NCBI GenBank assembly: GCA_024180945.1 | Contig: JAKSGN010000037.1 | Span: 2,051,501-2,115,500, forward strand | Reading direction: 5' to 3' | Source of the DNA: Macrophomina tecta | Lineage: Eukaryota; Ascomycota; Dothideomycetes; Botryosphaeriales; Botryosphaeriaceae | Length of the DNA stretch: 64,000 bases | Part shown: piece by piece, positions 10,600 through 22,226 of the stretch | How positions within the stretch are numbered: position 1 is the stretch's first letter | How the letters are laid out: the number at the start of each line of letters is the position of its first letter | Made by a program: the position numbers and the translations under genes | The notes under the pieces: model-generated | What the model saw: only the letters and a program-made list of their open reading frames with translations | Told to the model about the DNA's origin: nothing | The model's database searches: none

Positions 10600-13500
10600 T
10601 AATTATAGAGTAAGGAAAGTCTAATAGCTATAACGAAATAAGCGTACTTCTAGCGAGGTAGGGCTTTAGTAAGACTGTCTACTAATATTACTACCGTGGG
10701 CGTTTATTAAAGGTGAATGTTGCCTACTTAGGCTTTCTGGCGCAGCTAATGGTGGTGAATATCTATATAACGTAACTTAGTGTTAAGCTTTCTAATGCTT
10801 TTCTATATAAGCCGAAGCGTTTGCGTATTATCGTACTATATTTTAATTTAGTGGCCTAGATCGAATTAGACTTCTCTAAAAAGGCGTTTCTACTAGAAGC
10901 ATTGCTTGGCGGCTTTTAATAAGGTAAGAAGCTCGGCTTCGGTAGTTAAAATTATAATAGTAGGCTACTTAATAGTCTTCTAATTAATAGCTACTCTAAA
11001 TATAGTAATAATCGAGCCTTGGTAGCTACGGCACGTATCCGGATTATTAGTAAATGCTGTATTACTACTAATAGTAAAGATATTGTTTTCGTCCTTATAG
11101 TTATTCTAAAAGAATAAGGCGAGCTTCTTAGTTTCTACTAAATAGCTAAGAAGCCTTTGGGAGAGCTTAAGGTGGCGAGAAGACGGATTAGTAAGGTAAG
11201 ATAATAGTACGAAATAGGCGTACGTAATATCTACCCTTGTGCTAGTGGCCGTAAATTATGCTAAGCTAATTCTACTTTAATAGAGGTAAATATTTTGCGC
11301 GCTTACGTGCGTGCCTTAGTTCGCTTGAAGTACTTTATCTGAAGAAAGCGGTGTTAAAGAAAAGTAATTTTTACTAACACTATAGCGAGTAATAAGGCTA
11401 GAGATATATAATTCCTAGGAGAGTTATAAGAGCCTCTACTCTCGGTCCCTTATAATGCGTAAGGCTAGGAACTATTATACTTCTCCTAGAATTCTTATCT
11501 CGTAGCGTTTAAGTAGGTCTTCTTAAAAAGCGTCTGTAAAAGGTTTATCTCGCTTATAGTATGCTATAATAACGTTATCTATAAAGAAGAAGACGAATAG
11601 GCGATCGTTTAAATATAGGTAAGGGGTATTAGGTATCTAAGTTAAACCGAGCTCTTCTAAGGATTTATAGAAGTACTATTGCTAGAGAGCTAGTAACTCC
11701 TTAAGGCTATAAAGCGCTCGAAGTAAACGAAGGATTTAGTCTTGTTTAAGCTTTAGTCCTTCTAGAGGTCGACAGTATGTCTTTTTCTTAAGTAGAATGT
11801 AAGGGAATGCGTTTATAACGTCGTACTAGCGTATTTCTAAGTTAAAAGCGTAGATTATAGCAATTAGAGCTCGGAAAATCCGAAAGGCAAGGGTAGCTAT
11901 ATAAGTATTCTACTAAGTAGCCTAAAGGTCTCCTCTTATATAGATGCGTGCCTTAACCTTAGTAAGCTAGCCGTGTTTATTAAGCTTATACTTAAATACC
12001 TAGGTAAGTGATATTACGTTCTTATTAAGGCTTTTCGCTTTACTAAGTGCCGCTATCTTCTATACCCCCTTACTCTAAAGTTCCTAGAGTTCTGTTTAGA
12101 TTGCCTCTAGTAGGTGGGTTTTTATTAGGTGGTTAAAAATATCCTTGTAGAAACGAGGTTTAGGTAGTAGTTAATCTTAGTAAATATATAGTAGGCCTAT
12201 AGGCGATGCTTACGCTTTTACTATAGTAGATTCCTAGAAAGATGCGAGAAAAGACGTAAATAGCATTTAGTAACTAAATATATTATTATAAATTAACGTA
12301 ATATACGTATCTTTACGTAAGTTGCGAGTCCTTGATCCGTGGATAATTAGGTTTAAATTAATATTCGCTATAATATTACGTTCTCTTAGGGCACGGTTTT
12401 CTCTAGTAGTATTTGGATTAGGTGGATTCTCGTATTAGACTAGTATAAGCTGGCCGAGTCCTCGTGATTATTAATTCTGTTAATCTTTACTTCCTAAGCC
12501 TTAAGAGGCTAAGCCTTGAGAGGCTTGTTATTAGACTAGAGTAAATTAATCTAGTAATACATGATCTAAAGGATCTAGTATTTATTTATTATAAATTAAG
12601 CCTGCTTATAGGCTGCTTTTCGTATACTATTCGCGTGCTAGGCCTTTACTAGTTGATTCTAAAGGGCTTAGTAGATAATTTAGTTATGCTTTTTATGCTT
12701 AGGCGCCTAGGTGGCTACCTTAAGTCTCTGGAGTTTCTTAAGTTAATTAAATTAGAGCCGGTGATGGCTTATTACTAAGGTTAAAGAAGACCTTAGAATT
12801 CTAATCCGAGGGGATAATCTCCTCCTTATAAAGCGTAATATAAGAAATAACTACCTCTTACTCTTAATTTTGCTTCTATTGCTGTAGAGCGAGTATCTTT
12901 TCTAGATTCTCTAGAGAGAACTTACTAGATTTATTAAAGGTAACGTCTCTTAAGCGTACTACTCGGTTTTTTAGAGAATGCTAGATTCTATAGATATTAG
13001 TGGAGTTATATCTAACTAAATATCCGATAAGGATACGTTTATCTAGCTTATTACTGCGTAGAATGTTCTTTAGTAGTAAGTAGGCTTTATAGCTATAAAT
13101 TTAAAGGTAAGCTACTTTTAGCTTCTTGCTATAGATACGCTTAAATAGCGTTTTCTAATAGTGGCGCTTTATTGGAGTTCTATTATGGATGTAGACTACT
13201 GCCTTAATAATTTCAGGCCATAGGTGCTTAGGTAGGTTAGTACTAACTCGTAATAATCTTGCTTTAATAATAATTAAGTGCCCTAAACGCTCTAATACGC
13301 CGTTCTGCTAAGGGATATACAGAGCTAATACTTTATAGGTAACTTTCTGCTGCTTAAGCTACTGCTTAAAGGCTTATATAAGCGATACTTCTCTATTTAA
13401 TCTAAGAAAGGCTACTGATTTACTAAATCTTATCTTAATTATTTAGATAATATTAAGAAGGTGCTAAGTATACTTATCCTTAGTTATATAAATAACTGCA

Positions 13501-15590
13501 AAAGTAAATTTAGTGGAAGCGTATTTAAGATACGTAATTTATTAGTAGCCGTTGTTGGCTCGTGTTATATATATTAAGTTAAATAAGACTCGAAAGAATA
13601 CTTCTTCTAATAATTTCTCTAGTTATATAGATCGAGAGATCTGCTGGTGTGCCTTAGTACAAGCGTATATATTATAGTAATTAGGTAGCTACTAATTAGT
13701 AATTATAGCTTCTTATACCGCTTATAATAAGGCTTAAATAGCTCTTCTACCCGCGTGCGTAAAGATTTTATGCCATTGTATAGCTGGTAACGAGCGATTA
13801 GCAACGTTTAATACTATAGCTAGTAGATTATCTGCTTTCTTATATTCCATAAAGAAGTAGTTTTAAGCGAAGGTTAGATAGGCTATAATAAAGTCCTCTA
13901 AATAGAGGTATATACGTCCTATATCTAACTCGATTCCCTTTTCTCTTGCCTTAGTAATAGAGACGAGGTTTACTATAAATAAGGGTACGTAGGCCACGTC
14001 TATAAGCTTAATAGTGCGTGGGCCCTTATAGTTAGTGGTGTATACTAGTGCCTTACTAAATGACTCGATCTTAACCGTAGAGTTTTCTAATATAACGTAG
14101 TTATCTAGCCCTGCGTCCCTTGTTTTAGTGTAGCGACTCTTTATATACTAATTGTAGATATAGTGTGTTGTGCTAGTATTAGCGATCTATAAGAGATTAA
14201 GAGTTGTAGGCCTTAAAATACGTTATATACTAAATAATAAGGCAACTACTACCGGAAAGGATAATATTTTCTTTTCTCTTTTACCTAGTTTTGGCTCTTA
14301 TTTCTTTTAAGGAGCGTTATCCTGCTTTTTCTAGCTTTGGCCGTGATTTTAGCTATTTTTAAACCGTTTAATAGAGCGTTTAACTCTTCTCTTAATTTGT
14401 AGATTCTCGAGTACCTTATTAACTTTATCTTAAACCTCCTAGTTTAGTGTTTAATCTACTAGTCTAGCATCTGGATTGTAATATTTATATTTATCGTAGA
14501 AGTAATTCTTGCTATATAAGCAGGCGGGTAGCTTTCTTTCCTACTTCTTATTTCTTAGTAAAGCGGTAAAGGTTGCTTTAGTAGCCTTTAAATTCTTAGC
14601 CGTATTTTGGCGTGAGTAGTTTCGGTAGTCGATAATTATTTTATAAAGCGACCTATTAAGCTCGTTATACTAAAGCTTAATTTTGTGGGCTAAGGCCTAG
14701 TAGGTATTAAGAGGGGTAAGCGCCTTAAGAAAGGCGATCTTTTCTCGATTACCTATAACCTTTGGAAGTTCGAGCTTCTTTGCCTTAAACAAAGTCTCTT
14801 TCTATTATAAGAGCTATTTATTAATGTTCTAACTACTTAGAGGCTTTTTAAGCTGGCGAAGCTTATTAATAATAAGCTCTTCTTAAGTTTCCCTTGTTGG
14901 CTAGAGCTGCGCCTTAAGTGCTATAAGCTAAGAATAGGGGTACGAATCGCCCCTAAGCTTCTTTAGGATTAGAAGTAGTAATAGGCTTACTAAGTCCTTA
15001 ATAATCGTTAATAGATCGTTAATTTTCTTTTTTAGCTTCTTCTATTTAGCTAGGTCTCTTTTACGAGCCCTAATTTGTATTTTATAGCGCTCCTAGGCTC
15101 TTTATTGGTTTGGATTAGAGACTAGTAGCTCTGGAATCTTAGCTGGCTCGCTTGGTTGAGAAGGCTTCGATAGCTTTAATAGGTCGATATAGTTAAATAT
15201 CTCGTATTTCTTAGCTCGTGATTGGATGATAAAGTACTATTTATCCTAATTATTAGCTGTCTTTAAGATAACGATAGGTTTAGAAGACGTTATAGCGTAG
15301 TATTATATTACGTCGTATTATATACTAAAGAAGGCATAGGTAAGTTGCTAAAGTAGGTAGTAGGTATAAGGCTAATAAATAAGCCGTTACTTAAAAATAT
15401 TACTCTAAGGCGGTGGCAAAGTGCTACGCTTTAGATAATAAAAAAGGCGTGTTATAGGAGGTAACTAAAGTCCTCCGTTATAGGACACGTATAGTAAAAG
15501 AATACTAAGAATAAACGTCCGGATACCACGGAACGCTCGGAATAGTATAATAAGGTACTAGGGAGGATGGCTTAGAATGTAAAAGGCACT
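10600..15590 (-). pseudogene. copia-2 gag-pol polyprotein relic
   Basis: Read right to left, the order is gag, protease, integrase, reverse transcriptase and RNase H, the copia order. The clearest landmarks are the reverse transcriptase block at 11562-11585, which reads FIDNVIIA (family: FVDD), and the C-terminal tail near 10640-10780 (VDSLTKALPR, the family ADxLTKxL motif). A five-residue ASQGL repeat lies at 12498-12524, between integrase and reverse transcriptase. TAA/TAG stops interrupt all segments. The gag and protease limits are inferred from position only. Confidence 0.8.
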
Positions 15591-15598
15591 AAAGACGT

Positions 15599-15613
15599 AC
15601 CCGGGCTTATAAC
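15599..15613 (-). other. copia-2 primer binding site, half-tRNA type
   Basis: Directly inside the 5' LTR the minus strand reads GTTATAAGCCCGGG. If one A is a RIP-altered G, this is GTTATGAGCCC. That would pair with the anticodon arm of initiator methionine tRNA, which carries CAU. It is the half-tRNA priming known for Drosophila copia. The same site is present in copia-1, copia-3 and copia G. Confidence 0.65.
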
Positions 15614-15829
15614 TATTAGAATAAGTAGTGTGACGGCTTAATTAATAATAAAAGAATTAATTAAAATAAGTAGTATATCTAGTAGAGAAAGGCCGTACGG
15701 GCTTTTCTTATATCTATCCTACCTACTAGGGTAAAACAGGTATGTAACTTACTTATCTACTAAGATAGGTATGCAACGAGTATAAGATATAACTAAATCT
15801 AAAATACTACTAAATTAAATATTCCAACA
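15614..15829 (-). repeat. copia-2 right LTR
   Basis: A 216-bp partner of 10042-10257. It ends ATTCCAACA and is followed by the AATTC target duplication. Confidence 0.95.
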
Positions 15830-16382
15830 AATTCTAATATACTATTTTATATTTTTAATTATTAAGAAACTACTTCTACTACTTTAAATACTCTAAACGG
15901 GCTATAGAAGTAAGAAGAAAGTTTTAAACTATCTCTAAAGCCTACTAAGAAGTAGATAGAGCCTTAGTAGTAACTAAATATTTTTTATAAAGGTAATTAC
16001 GCTTTCGATTAACTAAGTTTTTTATAACTATTAATAATTACTTACTAAGAACTAGAAAAACCTATAATTTTAAACTAGAATACCCTAAACATTATAGCTA
16101 CGACCCCGACGAATATACTTAGAATAATAAAAAAATAAAGTTCCTGGCTCTTTTTCTAGTAATATCTTATACTTCTTATCCTTCTTACGGTAGTAACTAT
16201 AGAAAGGCATAATAATAACTTCTAAATAAGTAATATAAGTAGCTAAATTACGGCGCTTAAAGAACTTACGACTAGATATTACAAAATAAAGTTAGAAATA
16301 AGTAACGAAATAAATAAGAAAGAACTACTCTATACTTATAACTTAGAACTTTCGGGCTAAAAGTCGCCTAGAGAGGGGATAG
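15830..16382 (+). mobile_element. gypsy A 3' untranslated region and polypurine tract
   Basis: This continues element A after copia-2. Part of it (about 16150-16310) matches the reverse complement of 22857-22995 in gypsy I, so A and I belong to one family. It ends in the purine tract AGAGAGGGGATAG just before the LTR. Confidence 0.8.
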
Positions 16383-16667
16383 TATTATAATACTAGCTAG
16401 AGAAAATAAAGAAAGAATAGCTCTACTTTCTAAAAAAGATCCTAACCCCTTAGAGCGAGAAATTCTTAGTCTAGGTTACGTTCTAAAGGATAAAAGGTGG
16501 ATCTATTACCTAGCGTACTAATTATAGATTACTTAACTTACTAGATTATAGTAAGCTAGCTAGTAATCTACTATAATCTAACTAAATACCCCGTGTATAT
16601 AGGCTATACTTATTTATAGTAGATAGAACCCTTATAGTTAACTTATTAATTAATTCTTATTCTAATA
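16383..16667 (+). repeat. gypsy A 3' LTR
   Basis: A 285-bp LTR starting TATTATAATACTAG and ending TTATTCTAATA. It matches the reverse complement of 28093-28378 in gypsy I. It contains the inverted motif TAGTAAGCTAGCTAGTAATC. The 5' partner lies left of the window. Confidence 0.85.
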
Positions 16668-17881
16668 TTACGTATAACCCTTTTCTACCTACCGCTACGG
16701 CCCCTCGAAAGCCTACGCTTTCTAACGATACGCTCGACCTCCCTTAGAAAGAGTAACGGCGTAATATAGAAGAGAATTTAGTAGCTAAAATCTAATATAT
16801 TAAGTAAATACTAGAGGTAATAAAACCCTATAAAAAGAGTAAGAATAAATAATAGTTATAAAAAACTAAGCGCTCTTTTACTACTTCTAACCTAGGATAT
16901 AACGGTTTCTATAAGGGTTTTAGAAATAGTAAGAAGGCTAAAGAAGACTAATAATCTAAAGCATTAACTTTCTTAAAGAACGTAGATAATTTATATAGGT
17001 CTAGTACTTTAAATATAGGTAAAAAGTAGGCTAAAGGCTATACTAACTAAATAAATTATAAAGATAAGTAAGACTTAGAAATAAAGAAGTCTTAATTACT
17101 TTTCTCTTTTTTTTATAGTTAGGGTCTTAAATAGGAAATAGTTTAAAATATATAGAAATTATTACTTTAATAAAAATTCTATTTAGTCATATTAAAATTT
17201 AAGTATTAATAGATTATAGTTATAATCTAAACCTCATATCTTTTAAATATATAGAGTGACTTATTTTATAAAATATATAAGCTAGTACTAAGCCGTTTAC
17301 CTACTTTCTTAATAATACTACTATTACACTATATAACTCTTATTATATAGGGGTTACTATATATAACTTAGAAAGCGCTATATGTACTATTAAACCTTAA
17401 CTTTACTAAAGTAGCTCATTTATAGGCTATAATACTATACTTATATACCCTAGCTTAGGGCTACTGGGCCGGTTATTGATTTTAGAAGAGAAATATTTTA
17501 CTAGAGTATAAACTTACTAGAATATATATATCTAGTAAGCGCTACTAAATTATTCTAGAACTTAGAACTAGAAAAGCCTATTTACTTTCTCTAGCTATCT
17601 AACCACTAGCTCCCGCCTATAGGTAGTCTAGAAAGTTAAGAAAATAATTTTAACTCTTTTATAGTCTTCTCGTAGGTAAAAAGTATACTAAATATATATA
17701 AGAAGTAGGGCGAAGGTAACTAGAATTTAAAAGAACTTCTAACTAAACTTTCTTTTATCTATAGGGGCTATACTCCCGTATCTAAAAAGTATATAAATCG
17801 TATAAGAAGCTTGTTGGTTTAGTAGACGTACTACTAGCTAAGATAGCTAAGAAGATCCGCAATAAGATTTTAAATACTTTT
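16668..17881 (+). pseudogene. gypsy B fragment, gag end and protease
   Basis: This matches the reverse complement of about 57360-58470 in gypsy C, so B and C are one family on opposite strands. The plus strand encodes the end of gag and a retropepsin-like protease (VLIDYS near 17205-17225 in place of the usual D-S-G). Then come the first bases of the region before reverse transcriptase. It has no LTR. The left end is cut by gypsy A and the right end joins hAT-like sequence at about 17881, so a deletion probably removed the rest. Many TAA/TAG stops are present. Confidence 0.78.
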
Positions 17882-18217
17882 GAAGCATTCGGCCGACCCA
17901 CCAATTTTGCTAGGCGGCGAGGAAAGAGACGTAAAATTGAGGCCTTATAGTTGACCTTATACTGGGAGGCCGGCATAACCACCTATAAGGTGACCAACAA
18001 TATCGAATGGTGGCAAGCAGAAGGTTCGTAATGGCCTGTACTATAGCGTATGGCCTTCGACTGCTTCACCATACCCGCTATGAGCGTAGAACCTGAGCGT
18101 ATCTTCTTTCATGGCAGGCTCAAGATATCGTATGAGCGAACGAGGCTCAATGACGACAAGATAGAGGTAGAGATGTTCCATAGGGCCTGGTTGGTAAATA
18201 ACGTAGTATAGCAATGA
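17882..18217 (+). pseudogene. hAT transposase C-terminal fragment
   Basis: A plus-strand frame of normal base composition encodes the hAT dimerisation domain. It contains MAFDCFTIPAMSVEPERIFF, then a run with ERTRLNDDKIE and a final tryptophan (HRAWL). That order is typical of the C-terminus of fungal hAT transposases. Three TAA/TAG codons interrupt the frame before the domain, and another lies near the end. The N-terminal zinc finger and the catalytic RNase H-like domain are missing. The left edge coincides with the end of gypsy B, which probably landed in this transposon and later lost its own end. Confidence 0.85.
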
Positions 18218-18420
18218 ACTTACACCACGGGATGACGTTATATGTTGTGGCAAGACATTGGACTCGTTCATATGTGCTGGCATATGCACTGGAGCAGATG
18301 GGGTGCGGAGGAAGCGGTATAATTTGTATGGGAGTTGCTGGCAAATGGTAACCTCATCTCCGCCACCCGACCCAACACCACGACCAACACCATGGATATC
18401 TGCTTATTAAGCACATAGTC
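18218..18420. other. Non-coding sequence after the hAT frame
   Basis: Normal composition with no stop-free frame of note. It probably represents the 3' flank of the hAT element. Nothing else is recognised. Confidence 0.5.
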
Positions 18421-18530
18421 ATATCGTCAACGAGCGTCAACGCTCGTCATTGCTCATCTCGTCTCGTCATGCCCCCGGGCGTCTCGTCACGTCTCGTTAT
18501 GAGGGGTATGACGAGACGTGACGAGACGCC
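18421..18530. repeat. CTCGTCA-rich region with a 20-bp-arm hairpin
   Basis: Clustered copies of CTCGTCA/TGACGAG precede a perfect inverted repeat. Its arms of 20 bp are at 18478-18497 and 18511-18530, around a 13-base loop. Short repeated motifs of this kind near a hAT frame resemble subterminal transposase-binding repeats. The link to the upstream hAT relic is inferred. The hairpin ends 88 bp from the stop codon of the membrane protein gene. Confidence 0.8.
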
Positions 18531-18618
18531 TTCCACCCTGCAAGTGGGGCCTTAACTCTTGCACCTACTTTAACAACTGCCACCCGAGTCCACGCTGTCC
18601 ATATGCTCTGAATTATGA

Positions 18619-20402
18619 TCAACGGGCGTTTTCACATGGGCTGTCCGCAACGCCTGTCACGCTGTTCTCGTAATTTAAAGGTGAGGTTCTAACCACGAAT
18701 TCGTGCGCCTTGATAGTCCTTGGGACGGGCACGACTTCGATGTCGGTAACTAGCCTCCGCTCGTCTGTGTCGCAAGAGCTGTCGACAGCCCGTAATTCAT
18801 AGCCGTTGCTGTCTTTACGGCTAGGACAAGTGAAGTTGAATGCTAGATCGGTACGGGAGCGGCTATAGTAATGTTTCCGTGATGAGGATTCTTGCGGCTG
18901 GTAAGCATTTCCGCCGCCCTTTGCGGTAGTAGAGTGGCGAATAGTAGGACTAGAGATGCGGGAGAAGTGCGTGAGGAAGGCCTTTACAAGTGGAAGACAG
19001 CCGCAGATGATACCGAGATTAGTTTCGACAGATGCGGCAATAATGTTCCTCGACTGACTATCTAAATATTAAAAGTGTTAGCCTGTATCGCGGATATAGA
19101 AAGTAAAGTATATGTATAGAAGTTGGCACGAATTAGAACGTACAGAGAAAGTCTATACTTGTCCTTGCCACTGGCAGCAGCCAAATTATACGGCATACAC
19201 TAATAGCGACGATGCTATAAAGTGCCAAATTAGCGTTTTATATTACCGTTATATAATCTAAGGGAGAACTCTTACCAGCATCCAACATAAAATAAAGTAA
19301 TAAGGCCTAGCCTGGACTTAAATGATACCGGAAGCTTATATAAAAACAGCGCTGGCCATAGAAAGATAAGAATATCTCCGAGAGAATTAAGTGCTGCTAT
19401 GGCTATATAGACCGCCGATATGTTTACGCACTTTCGCTTAGGACTAAAGGGGTTGTTCCAGGTTAGGGTAACCGGTCTATTAAAGCGTTAGTTGTGTGGC
19501 TTTAGTATACCTAACTTAGGCATCTTCCTCTTAACCCTAGAATTACATTACCACGTAGAATAATATAGAAGACGACTTACGTGCAAACAAAGAGAGACAT
19601 AAAAAAGGCCGTTATACCAAACAGGCCACTATATATCATCATCATATAACAGAACCGTCGGTTTGTCTCGAGAGGAAAGAGCTTTAGGTAACCCATACAG
19701 ACGGAAATCTTGCATAATGCGGCAGCTAGGTAGCTAAGCACAATGCCCGTAGCCATCATCTATAATTCACGATCACGTTAGAAGAAAGTTCAACTAGGCA
19801 AGCCCTTAAGGCAGCTGTAAAAGCCTCTAAAACGAAATACTTCCACTTCCGGCCGCAGACCTAGGTTTTCGTGGTTTTGCTAGGGTGGGCTTGTGGTTGG
19901 GGGGCCTTCGAAACTAGTCACGTACCTTAAATGCCATCGGTATGTTCTGTGGCCTAATATCCCATAAATGGTACGCTAAGCCGTACTTCGTCCCTAAGCA
20001 AAGGGCGATCGCTTGTGCGACGGCAATCGCTGCTGCTAGCCCCATGGTTACGTCGTCCCATCCTAGATTACGCGTTATAACGATGCGGGTGTAGAAACGC
20101 GCGAAAAGAAAGACGCTCATTAGCACAATTATCGAGACTTCCATTCCTAGAAGGATAGGGACGCGAGTTTCCGGGTCGACGTAGTTAGGCTTAGGCAACT
20201 TGGCCGCTAGAGGGCCGAGGTAGTCCTCTAGAGTTGCTATTATACTTTGCGTTGCGCCGTAAGGATGTGGCGCTAGTGGTATAGCCGATGTGAAGAGAAA
20301 ATGGACGGTGAGGGGGTAATAAAGAGGTTCCGAGCCTTGTTTGCTATGTTGGTAGGTAGAGGAGAGAGGAGCGTAGTAGTGAGGGCTGTTCGTCATCAAC
20401 AT
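18619..20402 (-). CDS. SAT4/rhodopsin-like fungal integral membrane protein, five exons
   Basis: Exons are 20402-19926, 19759-19581, 19476-19276, 19214-19144 and 19061-18619. The introns (166, 104, 61 and 82 bp) have GT-AG ends, and the phases join to one frame of 456 residues ending in TGA. Seven hydrophobic segments are visible: about 81-105, 117-138, 164-187, 197-217, the region after CVNIS, the exon 3/4 junction, and NIIAASVETNLGIICGCLP. Family marks include LGWDDVTM (113-120), the C-P-W pattern at the start of exon 3, and the ETNLGIICGCLP block. A long soluble tail follows. SAT4 proteins are a fungal family of unknown ligand, related to PTH11-like receptors. Without a CFEM domain, no specific role can be given. 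The start is the first ATG of the open exon. The gene is intact between two RIP-degraded blocks. Confidence 0.9.
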
Positions 20403-22089
20403 ATTGATGAACCGTGACTGATATAGGAGTAGTTGGCTGGGCTAGATGATCTTTGTTTCCATCCCTTTCACTCCCTGTTTCATCTGGCCCTCCTTTACAA
20501 GAACAGCCTTCTAAAGATCCATAGCACAATAACCAATAGATTGCTTCGCCTGGCGGAAAATTCGGCCTTCTCCGTAGCCGTGGGGTATGATGCGGCGACT
20601 TATTGGGCGCTTTAACGAGAAGCGTGGCTTGAGCTATTAGCACGGCACGGCAGGCGCTGCAGCAAACACGGGCCGCAGTTCCCCGCGGGGTCTGCCGCGC
20701 TTGTGAAGTGGAGTTGGCAACGGATGGGCGGCAGCAAGAACGCTACGCGGCACAATGGGATACAGTAGAGACTATGCAACATACGACTCCTTTTGAAAGC
20801 CCATTTACTAAATTTAATAGAAATTCTCTTGCACCTCTAAGCAAGCTTAGGTAAGTACTGAAGGGAGCTCGCCTCGCTTTCTAGTTTTCTGCTTTATTCT
20901 TGACTGTGATGGGTTTAAATGAACCAGGAAAGCAATACAGTTAAACTATAACTAGCCTTAGCGTTAGTTCTCCCTACGGCTACTGGAGACCGATGGGGTG
21001 AATGAATTATTAGCATCCTCCCAGCAGCGCTTCCGTGGTTACACAGACACGTCTCATTTAGTAGTTTATAGTTAGACTTGAATGCAGGGACAACATTTTA
21101 ACCAATGAAGTTAATGTGCCAATCGGAACAACTTCCGCTCTCCGTAGGTTGGGACGTGGCGCTATCTAAATCCGCCACACAACGCAGGGACTCCAATTAG
21201 CCATTCTGGTACTATGTAAACAGATCTGTCACGCAAGGGATGAAAGTTGAATGGGCGAATTTCAAGTTGATAGTCCCTATTGATGTGCAGAATGGGGTAC
21301 TCATGGGACTAATAGGGAGTATGTTTACCTGCTTTGTTCTCTTTATGCGAGGCATCTTCTAGAATATGTAATTTGCGATTTCGCTGTCTTGGCTAGGTGC
21401 TTCTAAGTCCAAGTCCTCGTTGCTTTTGTGCTTAGGTCCCCACTTTCTTATAATAGTCCTCATTTTCTGCTGTCGTTACTATGGTTTGTATAATTCCGTC
21501 ACCTCGTCCATATTTCTTTCCCCACTCGATATTTCCTCGGTTACGTAACACAGTGCTGGAGTATTGCCATGGCCAACACGGTCCCTCCAGGTCCGGATAA
21601 CAGCATAGCATCCCAGCTCCTAATCCCGTGCGGATTCCTTCAAACGCTAGTATGCTGTTGGAACATAAATCGATGAATTCGCACTAAATCTAAGTGCGGC
21701 GTCGTGCTTTTTTCGGTCCAACAGTTATGAGCCCGGAACGCGCCTTTGGTCTATTGGTAGCCTCCTCCACCCCCCTCCCTATCGATCTGAAACCAGGATA
21801 CTTCTACGCCGGAGCCCTTGCCTCCGCGCCACATCAAGCCTAGCCCTACCTGTTTTAGGAGCCCAGCTCTCCTACAATTTTCGATATATCTTACGTTCGA
21901 ACCTTGGAGACGTCTCTTCCTCCATAATGCATCAACTAAGGGTGCGTTTTGTGCACGGATTATGACGCCTTATGGCTTCTGATGCAAGGGGTGACTTTCT
22001 AACGACTCGTAACCACGGTTCGCGTATATTCTAACGAGCCTGGCCCGAAGGGATGGTGTTTTGTGCGCTAGCTCGTCCGCGTCATAATC
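20403..22089. other. Intergenic region upstream of the SAT4-family gene
   Basis: Normal base composition. Only short frames without recognisable domains are present, and I see no convincing spliced gene. It must contain the promoter of the minus-strand gene. The only structure noted is a pair of inverted ATTATGACGC motifs (about 21961 and 22080), each near a TTTTGTG motif. Confidence 0.6.
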
Positions 22090-22226
22090 TCGTATTATTG
22101 GCTAAAAGGTTAATAAGAGTAGAGTAGTAGAATAACGATTTTATATATATAAATCCTCTCTATATGCTTAGTTAGTAGTATCTTACTATTATCGCGTCTC
22201 TTCTTAACACTATACGAGAATATTAG
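22090..22226. other. AT-rich border of the right transposon block
   Basis: Composition switches sharply to RIP-like AT-rich sequence. No element is identified. It is the left flank of the copia H LTR, but the last five bases (ATTAG) do not match the right flank of the other H LTR. Confidence 0.5.

Larger units (their letters stand above)
10042..15829 (-). mobile_element. Ty1/copia retrotransposon copia-2, best-preserved copy
   Basis: A 5788-bp minus-strand element with 216-bp LTRs at 10042-10257 and 15614-15829. The exact target duplication is AATTC (10037-10041 and 15830-15834). It keeps far more CA/TG dinucleotides than copia-1 and copia-3, so it is the youngest or least RIP-mutated of the three. 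It keeps the original TG at its left end (10042-10043) and CA at its right end (15828-15829). It sits in the 3' untranslated region of gypsy A. Confidence 0.96.

Noticed and set aside
18041..18344. Minus-strand frames opposite the hAT fragment
   Set aside because: The plus strand carries clear hAT dimerisation motifs; the opposite frames are shadows.
20344..20643. Open frames on both strands upstream of the SAT4-family exon 1
   Set aside because: They are out of frame with the gene and show no homology or splice continuity; at most promoter or 5' untranslated sequence.
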